From Euryodendron excelsum (taxonomy: Eukaryota > Streptophyta > Magnoliopsida > Ericales > Pentaphylacaceae): 64,000 bases of DNA. Position numbers and translations under genes: made by a program. The notes beneath the pieces are model-generated. The model was not told the origin of the DNA, searched no databases, and worked only from the letters and a program-made list of their open reading frames with translations. Positions 54,467 through 64,000 of the stretch are shown here, in pieces; the stretch's first letter is position 1; every line of letters begins with the position of its first letter. The DNA is taken from contig CM065397.1 of NCBI GenBank assembly GCA_033060915.1, positions 13,658,501 through 13,722,500 of the forward strand, in the 5' to 3' direction.

Positions 54467-57346
54467 CAATTGCCTCAATCATATATATATATATATATAT
54501 AAATATAGAAGAACAAAGTCAATCTACTCAATCTGTTGTGCTCCGTTTCGCTACACCTGTGGGATAATTTGTCTTTTTCATCTAGTGAATATAGGCCATC
54601 AAGTATCTACAACACTCCTGGCTAAAGAATGGATTAAGATAGCAGTATTTGAGCTATGACACATTTTGAGGTAAAAAAAAAGAGAGGAAAATATCAAATA
54701 TTGGAACTTAAAGGCTAGATAAACTATTTTCTTGAAGATAATCAATATTAAACTAAACTTGAACTCACTCTCTACCTTTACATTGCATGAATAAGAGATT
54801 AGCTAGTCCAAATTCCCCACACTAAGATGTCCAACAAATGTATGGTATGATAATGCAGTAAACTTGTAAGGTCGGTCTTCAAGCCAATGGTGAGCTGCTC
54901 TGGTAAACTGAGAATGGATGAAAGGGTAAGGGACACCGATGTGGTGCCTGCCAAGGACCCTCCGATGATAAAGTTAGTTTTCTGGAGATATTTCAACAGA
55001 GTTTTGGCTAGGGTTTATGTTTGTATGCCTTATTGGAGAAGATGAGATTTTCCTTTTATATAGGTAGGCGTCGTGGTAGCCTTAAGAGGGCTTTGCATGC
55101 ATGGAGATAGTGGGGGATGGTTGTCTCTCCACGTGGCAGCGTGGCATTAGAGGGCCAGAATGGTGGTAGGATAGTGAGGGAAATGGTTGTCTAACTCCAC
55201 ACGTGGCGCTCCATAAGGAGTGTGTTAGAGTGGGAAAGGTGACTATCTCCTACTACACGCGAAGTCCTAGAGTTGGGAGCACGTTATCATGATTGGGTTG
55301 TCAGCGATGGACCCTACTGTCACAACAGGTGGGTGAAATGATCAGCACCATCCCAAAAGGTCTGCTTGGGGTGGTTTGCTTGGTCATGCTCGAGTTAGCT
55401 AGAGCTCTCAAGATTGATCTCCATTGTCTTCTTGCTCGACATATACCCTAGGCACCATGTCCTTGATACTAGTGCCAGTTAGCCCGTTGCGGGAAGTCTT
55501 GATTGGTCCCCAGCAGTTGCCCCCAATTCCTTTAAGTATCCCAAGCGTGGTCAGGGAAATTCCTGATCAGTCCTTATCAGTTGTCCCCAATTCTTTTGAG
55601 TATTCCAAGTGTGGTCAGGAGAATTTCTGATCAATCCCCATCAGTTGCTCCTAATTCTTCTGAGTCCCCCAAGTGTGGTCAGGGAAATTTCTTGAACAGT
55701 GAGTGTCTTTCGTAAATGTGGAATGCATTTATGGCGTCGTAAGCATATTTATGACTAAGGCTGGCGATGAATAAATGCATTGATTGATGTTTTGCCACGT
55801 GGGGCGCGCTCATTGGTTTCCAAAATATGACATGACTTCTAGACTACCAGCTGTCGAATCTACGGGTCGATGAGCCAATCTGGGCTGTTAATTTCGAAAA
55901 GGAGGCTTTTAGCCTAGGTAGTTACACCCTTTGGCTTTCACTTTGCATGTGCTATACTTGGAGATTTCCATACTACTCTCCAGATTTTCTGCTTCACTGC
56001 GTTCTGTCGCGTCGATTCGCAACTACCCCGAAGGATTTACTACGTTGCTTGTTAAGTTTCTTTGCTGTAGCTTTTAGCTTTTATGCGATTCTTCCTGAGT
56101 CAGTATTTTTGAGCAATCGTTAAAGGGTTTGTGAGCGATCTTTGAGTTGCTTAGGTGGGTTTAAGAATTGCTTGGGGTAGAAGTCAAGTTTAAGAGGAAG
56201 GGATACCTGATAAGAACCATGGATGAGAGAGAGGTGCAATAATCAGATTTTGAGAACACTCCTTCCCAGGATCTGGTTAGGGTTAGGCCCGTGGCCATTG
56301 ATAGTTCATCAATGGGTCCTTCTGGGGCTTCTGGAGGGAGAGTGGCCCCTAGAGTCAGGAAGATGGTGGTGCCGGAAGTGAGGGAGTTCAACTTTGCAAC
56401 GAAGGGGGCATTTGGTATTCCTTCCAAATCCTCTTCATCCTCTTCTTCGTCATCACAGTTGGCGCTGTCTGTGGGAAGTCCTGATCGGTCCCTATCAGTT
56501 GCCCCCAATTCTTCTGAGTATCCCAAGTGTGGTCCGGGGAATTCCGAATTGGTCCCCATCATGGTATACCCAAGTATGATCAGATTGATTTGTCTTGATT
56601 AATTTTACATAACATATATATATATATATACATACATGGACATTTATATACACATAAAATTCTCAATGATTTCCTTTGAAAAAGCCTAAAGTCTCAATGA
56701 TTTCCTTCGACAAAGCCTAAAGTCTTTATAATGAAATTCAAAGGTTTCTAAAAAATGTAGGAGATACATGAATCATTTAGAAAAACTAAACAATTATATT
56801 AGAATACCAAAACCATCCATTGAGAACCTAAAAGTTAATGCCAAGAGTGTGGCCATATTAAAGGTGAAGGAGAATGTTACCGGCATAGTTATTAAAATAC
56901 AATACGAAAAAACATGGATACGGATACGTACGAATATAATTCGTCTATTAAATGAAAAAAAAGTAAAAAAATGTCTTAAAAATTTGAAAACGAAAAAATT
57001 CGTAAAATATTATATACGGGTATAATATCTGTGTTGATAAAAAATTTAAGATAAAATATTCGACGTTATATATAATTTTATATCTTATAGTTTTTACTTT
57101 CTACACTTGAAAATTTAATCATAAAAATTCCAATCATGACATGAATAGTACAACAACGTAAAGAAAATCAAATACTCAATTATTTAAATATTGAAATATA
57201 TATGAAACTATCTAAACCTCCTATAAAGTATGAAAAATAAACTATACTTCTTTAAATATTATAATAATAGGTTTTACTATTCTAGCAATGCCTATAGAAA
57301 TGTACAAAATAATTGCTACATTTATATTTTTTTTAGTGGTTTTTTT
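54467..57346. other. Spacer with a 65-bp tandem repeat and a decayed ORF
   Basis: (AT)n at 54483-54502 and 56611-56630. A 65-bp unit (GATCAGTCC..ATCAGTTGCCCCCAATTC) occurs at about 55498, 55562 and 55627, and once more at about 56480. A plus-strand frame from ATG 56219 to 56587 has a stop near 56240 and a Ser run (SKSSSSSSSSSQ). I do not recognise it. The Ser-rich start and nearby tandem repeats could be the remains of a Tat antisense ORF, which is a weak inference. Confidence 0.45.
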
Positions 57347-58380
57347 TGTTGACTCAAGGTTGATCTCCATGTTGATTTTGATGATAACTAAACCTTATGT
57401 TATTTTACTAATGCATTTGCTTAGTGTGCAGATTAATAAAGATTATAATTTGGACTTAGAAGTTTGACTTTAAGTCTAATATATGTTAAAGTGGACGCAT
57501 AACAAGCTAAGATCAATTAATGCACTCAAAGAGTCATGCAATGTACCAAACTGAGCAATGAAACCTATTCTAACTTCAAACAAATGACTTGAATTCGAAG
57601 AGATTGAAGGTGTTCAAAAGAAGATTTCATCAAATATGCATAGACTCAATAAAGATGACTTGAATTCGAAGAGATTGAAGGTGTTCAAAAGAAGATTTCA
57701 TCAAATATGCATAGACTCAATAAAGATGACTTGAATTCGAAGAGATTGAAGGTGTTTAAATAAAGATTTCATTAAAGTATGCAAAGATCAAATGAAGATG
57801 ATTTGATTTTGAAGAGATTGAAAATGTTTGAGAAGAGAATTCATCGTAATTGCATAATCTCTACAAAGAATCCTAGTGAAGATTTCATCTGGGATGTAAA
57901 GAATCAAAGAAGACAATATGTATTCAAAGAAATGAAGATGTTCAAGAGTAGATTTCATCAAGCTTATAAAAGTCTCATTGAAGTGATTCTAAACAAGAAA
58001 AGAATAATTAGTAGCAAAGAGAAGAGATCGGCAATGAGGGCAAAAGTGAGCTGGAAGAACTTGGAAAAAAGTTCTTGTGTGAAAGTGAGTTGAGCAATTG
58101 GTAAATCAATATCCATTTTGTAACTGGAGGTTGTATAATGGAGAAAGTCTTCAAGGGGATCTTGGGGTGAGGACGTAGATCACGAATTGTGGTTGAACCT
58201 TGGTAATTTTTGGTGTGCTTTCTATTGCTCTGTTTTCATTCCTCTTTAGATTACATTACATTATATATATCTCTTGATCCTTGTTCTATTGATTAGATTA
58301 ATTTTAATTAATCTTAATTGCCATTAAATTTTTGAAAAACCCAATTCATCCCTGCTCTTGGGTAGCCTTTTGGGCCAACA
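57347..58380 (+). repeat. C2 5' LTR (1034 bp)
   Basis: It starts TGTTGACTCAAGG and ends GGGCCAACA, with a perfect 5-bp TGTTG/CAACA terminal inverted match. It contains a 71-bp tandem repeat with units at 57586, 57657, 57728 and 57799. The first two units look identical. Confidence 0.88.
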
Positions 58381-58382
58381 AT

Positions 58383-58394
58383 TGGTATCAGAGC
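58383..58394 (+). other. C2 tRNA-Met primer binding site
   Basis: TGGTATCAGAGC two bases after the LTR, a perfect match to the usual copia site. Confidence 0.95.
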
Positions 58395-58454
58395 TTGTAT
58401 TTCTGTTTTAGGCTTGACATCCTATTTTAGGCTTAACATCCTAGGAATAGATCC

Positions 58455-59216
58455 ATGACAACCAATTTTGGAAGCTTTCTTGGTGTTGGTCAATCCACAA
58501 ACAGACCACGCATGTTCAATGGCACTAACTATGAGTATTGGAAGAATAGAATGAGAATCTGTATTCAATCGGTAGATTATGAATTATGAAGACTTATAGT
58601 AAATGGTCCCAAAACTCCTACGACCAGAGTAGAAAGAATAGATGTCCCTAAACCTGAATCCGAATGGGATGAAGATGATCTGAAAATGCTACAATCTAAT
58701 GCTAAAGCCATGAATATTCTATATTGTGCACTTGATCCTAATGAATTTAATCGTATTTTCACTTGTGAATCAGCTAAAGAAATATGAGATAGACTAAATG
58801 TGACACATGAAGGTACCAATTAAGTTAACGAATCTAAAATCAATATTTTGGTATATAATTATGAATTGTTTAAGATGAAACCTGATGAGTCTATTACCGA
58901 AGTGTTTACAAGATTCACCGACATTATTAATGGCTTAAAATCTCTTGAAAATGTATATCCTAACAATGAGCAAGTGAGGAAAATTCTAAGGTCACTGCCA
59001 AAAGCTAAGGAAGCTAAAGTCACAGCAATTCAAGAAGCAAAAGACCTCAACACCTTGCCTCTTGAAGAACTCTTGGGCTCTCTAATGACTTATAAGCTTA
59101 CTCAAAAGCAACATGCCCAAGAGGATGAAGAAAAGAAGAAAATGGCAGTTGTATTCATGTCCACCAGTCAAGATAATGAATCAGCAAGTGATGAGAATAA
59201 GGATGAAATTGCTTTT
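58455..59216 (+). pseudogene. C2 gag (UBN2/copia type), cut by V
   Basis: ATG 58455 (MTTNFGSFLG). Capsid motifs: FNGTNYEYWKNRMRICIQSVD, ALDPNEFNRIFTCESAKEI, VYNYELFKMKPDESITEVFTRF, and KILRSLPKAKEAKVTAIQEAKDL. The charged part before the zinc knuckle (QKQHAQEDEEKKKMA) follows. Stops stand near 58587 (TGA), 58785 and 58821. All are consistent with point decay, since the frame is otherwise continuous. The zinc knuckle would lie beyond V. Confidence 0.9.
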
Positions 59217-60804
59217 TGTAAGCACCCCATTTTTGACCGCTCGGCGGTCTCCACTCCGTCCAGACTTGTGTTCAAGTCATTGTGAGCTTCATGGGCCCCA
59301 CCGGGCCCAAATGGAGGCAAAATGACCAAAATGCCCCTAGGGGCATCGCTCTTTCTAATTCCAAATCAGGCGCGTCTTTCTGAAGACGATAAGTGCCCTT
59401 TCCAATTCCAAATTAGGCGCGTCTTTCCGAAGAAGGTAAGTCCCCTTTCCAATTCCAAATTAGGCACGTCTTTTCGAAGACGGTAAGTCCCCTTTCCAAC
59501 CCCAAATCAGGCACGTCTTTCTGAAGATGGTAAGTCCCCTTTCCAATTCCAACAGGCGCGTCTTCCTGAAGACGGTAAGTCCCCTTTCCAAGTCTAATTC
59601 CAATTCCAATTCCAATCCCTCTCTCGAGACAGTTGATTCCTCGAGATGGTTCGGCACATTTTTTGAAGAAAATCTCTTCGAAATGGTAAGTCCCTTTAAC
59701 CTGTCGACCGGGACGAGACCCTAAGTCCCCTAGATGGTAGAACGGTCCACCTTTGGCGCCTGCTAGCCCGCCAATATAGAAATGTCCGTTTAGGCACGCC
59801 TTTCAAGAAAGTTGATTCTCAAGCGCTAAGTCCCTTTAGCAGCTTCCCGAGATCAGGCAGTCTCGGGAATGATCGCAAACCGTTAGAGTAGCAGAAATAC
59901 TCATAAACATCATAACCGTCAGAGTAGCGAAAATACTTGCAAATAGGTCGATATAGGGAATTGCTAACAAATCTCTGTATCGCACGACCACCGTCAGAGT
60001 AATGGAAACACTCAAAACCCAGGTCAATACTAGTGCCTGCTAGCCCACTTTGGTGAAAAATGACCAAACTGCCCCTAGGGCCATTTTTCGGTACGTTTCT
60101 CGAGAACACATCTAAGTCCTTAGAACGGTAATTCCACCCTTCCAAGATTGTCCTAGAGATGATCCGGCATGATTAGGTGCCCTCCAGTCCGTTTCGGGTT
60201 AATTTCGAGACTTTTTGGTCCAGATGACCATTTTGTCCCTAGGCGTTCGAATGCCCCGGCAGCCACATCGGCCCTGGGTATCAAACCGGTAACTTTCGAG
60301 AATGCCTCCTATAGTATTCTCAACCTTTCTTTACCTTTCCGGATCATTCCGAGTTAGTTCCGGCAAACCCGGTGCAAAATGACCGTTTTGCCCCTAGGGG
60401 GCTGACCACCTTCTCCGACCACACCGGCTCTGGGTATCAAACCGAAAACCTTTGGGAACATTCTGAATAATGTTTCCAAATCTTGAGTCTTCTACCGGGA
60501 CATTCCGGGTCCGTCCTGGTAGCTTTCCGGCCCGATTGACCGTTTTGCCGCTAACGGCCCGGTCAATCCTTTCGACACATCTTATCCTCATTTTTCAAGT
60601 CAAATACCTCTGGGACTCTGTTCTAAGTGTTTCTGCCCTTTTCTTGGCCTTCCGGACCAATCCCGGTCCCTTAAATCATTCCTGGACTTTCCGGAGTCAC
60701 TTCTAGTGAAGCCAGGCTAAAAATTGCATGGCAGTCACTATTACGGGCGCCCAAATCTTCCAAAGATACGTTGCTTGCCGACCTTAAAACTTTCCTAACT
60801 GGCT

Positions 60805-60925
60805 GGCACCACTAGCAGTGGCGCCAAGCCAAGAACTAGCCTGGCGCCACTCCTAGTGGCGCCAAAAGGAAGTTTAGCCTAGCGCCACTGCAATAAGCAC
60901 CAGGTCTATCCTATCTCTATAAATA
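60805..60925 (+). promoter_or_regulatory. V promoter palindromes and TATA box
   Basis: Palindromes at 60805-60825 (GGCACCACT/AGTGGCGCC, one mismatch) and 60843-60863 (GGCGCCACT/AGTGGCGCC). TATAAATA at 60918. Confidence 0.65.
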
Positions 60926-61622
60926 CAAAGCCTCTTTTAGCATGAAGGAGGTCTGCAAACTCAATCTAAAAACCCTAGTTCTCGATATACAGAGCTCGTA
61001 CACTCCCAAAACCCTAGCTTCTCTAGGTTTTCCAAACCCTAGCTAAACCCTTGCCTCCTATACATTCCTATACACTCTCATACACTTATACACTAGCCTC
61101 CAACCCTCCTTTGAAGACTTGAAGGGCTGCAATCTGAAGGTTTGAAGATTGAAGACGAACTCTTGAAGATTGAAGCAAGAAAAGCAAAGCAATGCACACA
61201 ATGCTAAGCAAAATAAAAAAGACACAAAGTAGGCTTCTTATTTAAATTTTCGCACTTCCCCCCTCTCTCTTCTCTTTCCTAACCCACTTTGGTTTTCTCT
61301 ATTTTAATCCCCCATCTCTTTCCCCCCTTTCTTTGCATGCTTGAAATAAGAGGACTCTCGACCCATGTGTAGGATTAGAGTATTGGAGAGTCACCGTGTC
61401 GGAGACTTTCTTTTAGTCTAACCGGAGACCACGTGGGTTCAGCCCCCTTGATTATGTAGTGAAGCCTTAATCTTGTATGTTCAGGATCCCAAATTTGCAT
61501 TGTGCATATCATGGTTCTTACATTCTTCCAAAAGTCGTTTTCAAGGTCGTTTTCAAAATCGTTTTCAAACTTGTTTTCAAAATTATATCAAAATTTTCTT
61601 TTTTAAAACTTGTTTTCAAAAT

Positions 61623-61789
61623 CACAATCCTATGGTGATTCTAGCCTTTCCATGGCTAGAGTTGCTTTAGGAAAGTGCTATATTTAAAGTGACCAACATG
61701 GTCCATATTTTCAACTCCTTGTTGTTTTCAAAACCACTTTCTTAAAGTGGTTCTAACCTTCTTATGGTTAGAATCGTTTTAGGAAAGTG
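61623..61789 (+). ncRNA. V paired stem-loops
   Basis: 61623-61677 and 61735-61789, at the same spacing (112 bp). The second has CTAACC/GGTTAG at the top of the stem where W has CTAGCC/GGCTAG, a compensatory pair. Confidence 0.52.
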
Positions 61790-64000
61790 AGACGTTTTAT
61801 ACTTTTCAAAAAACTCTCTTTTTAAAAGTCGCTCTTTCTAAAACCCTCCTTTTCAACATGCTTTCCTAAAACTCTTCTTTCCAAAGTTGTTTTTAAAAAC
61901 TCTCTCCAAAAATCTATTTTTCAAAAACTCTTTTTTCAACTCCTTTACAAAACACCCTTTTCAAAATTCACTTTCTAAAAACATCCCCTAGGTTTCCTTC
62001 TTAGAAAACACTTCCTAAATCTCTTTCCTAAAAATCCCCTTCCAAAATCTTGTTTCCAAAACTCTCTCAAAAGTTTTACTTTCCAAAAAACTTCCTTCCT
62101 AAAATTCTTTTCAAAACACACGTTCTAAAAACTCTTTCTCTAGATCTCTTTCTAAAAATCTTCGTTTCCAAAAACTCACTTTCTAAAAATTCCTTTTCTT
62201 GGTGCCCAAGTCAAGCCCTAGAACTCACGATTAGGAAACCCTAGTTTTCTTTCCAAAAACATGACTTTCAAACTTACCTTAAAACCTAGGTTTCCAAAAT
62301 CTTTTGTTTTCTACATCAAAACTATACATATTTCTAAAACCTATTTTCTACATCAAAACTATACACTTCCAAATCTAGGGTTTCTAAAGTTTTCTTTTCC
62401 AAATCCTTATCAAATCAAATCTTCCCTCTAGAAAACAAATCCAATCTCTCGTTTAGGAAACTTGATCAAATCCTCCATTTTTGGAAACAAAATCAAATTT
62501 TCTCTTGTAGAAACAAAATCCAATCCCTTCCTAATTAAAATCTTTCCTAATTCAACTCCTTCCTAATCTTCTACTTTTCTAATTTTTAAGTTTCCAAAAC
62601 TTGAATATAAAAATCTTTTCTAAATTTTAAAATTCAATTTTCAAATCTTTCCTAATTCAATCTTTTCCTAATTCTACCCCTTTTTAAATCTTAACTTTCC
62701 AAATCTAAGTTTTCAAATCTTTTCTAAACTCAAACCTTTCCTAATCTCAAAATTTTTTAAAACTCAAACTTTAAAACTTTCTAGATTCGAAAATTTCAAA
62801 CTCCAAAATTTTCTAAGTTCTAAACTTTCATAAACTTCAAATCTTTCAAAGTCTAAACCTTTCCTCATTCTAACCTTTCTTAATTCCACATCCTTTCCAA
62901 ACTTTAACTCCCAAATCTAGATTTTCAAATCTTCCGAAAACTCAAACTTTGAATCTTCCAAAAATTCTAAAGCTTTCTAAATTCAAATCTTTCTAAAATT
63001 CTAAGCTTTCCAAATTCAAAACTTTCTTAAGTTGAAATTTTCCAAATTCTAAACCTTTCTTAAACTAAACTTTTCATAATTCAAAACATTTCTAAATTCA
63101 ACACTTTCCTATTTCAAAACCTTTCTTAAAATAAAAGTTTCTTAATTCGAAACTTTCCTAAGTTGAAACTTTCCCAATTCCAAAACTTTCCTAAGTTGAA
63201 ACTTTCCTAATGTGAAAAACTTTTTTAAACCTAAAATTTTCTTAAGTTGAAATTTTCCTAAATCAACATCTTTCCTAATTCCATGTTTCCTAATCTTCTA
63301 AGTCCAATATTCAAGTCAATTCTTTTCTAAAATCTTTCCAAGTTAAATCCAATCTTTCTTTTCTAAGTTCCTAAGTCTAGGTTTCCTAAAACCAAGTCTT
63401 TCAAAACCAATCTTTTCAAATCTTTCAATAAAAGTCCAAATTTCCCGACTCTTCCAATTCCAATCCAAATTCCAATTTTAACTCTTTTCCAAATCAACTA
63501 TTCTATTTTCAATCGGACTTTTGTCCGAACTACGACTGACCTGATTCCTCCAAAATGATACGTAGGCAACCCTCATGGGTGCGGTCACAACATTTTTCAA
63601 GTTTCTATTTCCACAAAATCTTTCCAAATCTCCAATCTATTTTCAAACTTCAAATTTCAAATTTTTATTCCCAAATCTCTATTTCAATTTCCAAAACCTT
63701 CTTTCCAAATTCAAACTTCTATCTCTTCCTCTTCAAATCAAATCAATTTATTTCCAAATCTATTTTTCAATTCTCTTTTCTTGCACTTGCATATCATATA
63801 TCATGTTAGTTTCTTTTCAAAAATTCCTTTCTAAAGTGGATAGGAGTGAACAATAGTTAGTTGAAGACTCTCATAGATAAATCTAGGGTAGCTTGACATG
63901 TAGGTACCGCAAGGGCGGAGTAGGGTGATGGCTTAGTGCGTCTTCCCTACACGTAACCAACCTCTGAACCTAGGATCACTGATTTCAAAGACCAAAAACG

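Larger units (their letters stand above)
57347..59216 (+). mobile_element. C2: Ty1/copia element, 5' part, interrupted by V
   Basis: LTR (57347-58380), primer site and gag on the plus strand. The rest would lie beyond V, outside the window. Confidence 0.88.
59217..64000 (+). mobile_element. V: giant LTR, same family, truncated by window end
   Basis: It begins TGTAAGCACCCC at 59217 (left flank CTTTT). Hairpin repeats at 59366-59585 (hairpins 59373-59388, 59467-59482, 59559-59574), 150-bp-type repeats (60225-60500), palindromes (60805-60863), TATAAATA at 60918, stem-loops 61623-61677 and 61735-61789, G-depleted part to about 63500, conserved islands at 63524 and 63898. By comparison with W about 340 bp are missing. 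Whether an internal region follows cannot be seen. Confidence 0.87.

Noticed and set aside
56161..56562. 133-codon minus-strand acidic ORF
   Set aside because: Mirror of the Ser-rich plus-strand frame. The acidic run is the complement of the TCC/TCT tract. Neither frame has a recognised domain.

Overview
The window looks like repeat-dense nuclear DNA of a flowering plant. The evidence is a plant mobile domain (PMD) gene, Athila- and Tat-type Ty3/gypsy elements, Ty1/copia elements with a methionine-initiator tRNA primer site, a 178-bp satellite, AT-rich spacers and introns with GT..AG borders. No gene that is clearly an intact host gene was found. Almost every protein remnant carries premature stops, many of the C-to-T kind.

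Layout. 1-1619: decayed PMD gene. 1620-3778: small tandem duplications, TTCACGTGAA palindromes, a 63-bp tandem repeat and an unrecognised 180-residue ORF (3142-3681). 3779-5880: about twelve copies of a 178-bp satellite in a four-monomer higher-order pattern. 5881-7316: AT-rich spacer.

7317-39267 is one nested retrotransposon complex. The outer element X is a Tat-clade Ty3/gypsy element on the minus strand, with two RNase H domains and an antisense ORF. Its 3' LTR lies in three pieces (7317-7678, 26407-26599, 31665-31725), because two later elements landed in it. One is Y, an Athila-type element (7679-26406, plus strand, 1279-bp LTRs, target duplication GTAAG). The other is Z, a 5.1-kb solo LTR (26600-31664, duplication AATCC). 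Y is itself broken by W, another 5.2-kb solo LTR (11073-16259, duplication TCTAT).

39268-44387: AT-rich spacer with microsatellites. 44388-54466: copia element C1 on the minus strand, split by T, a diverged 5.2-kb solo LTR (46593-51809, duplication AATAC). 54467-57346: spacer with a 65-bp tandem repeat. 57347 onward: copia element C2 on the plus strand (LTR, primer site, gag), interrupted at 59217 by V, a fourth giant LTR that runs off the window.

The most interesting material is in the giant LTR family (W, Z, V, T). These LTRs share an array of short hairpins in the upstream part, GGCGCC-type palindromes just before the TATA box, two 55-nt stem-loops with compensatory changes, and a roughly 2-kb G-depleted segment. 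Athila element Y also has a second promoter-like cassette, built like its own LTR promoter, ahead of its last ORF. All element names (X, Y, Z, W, T, V, C1, C2) are local labels.
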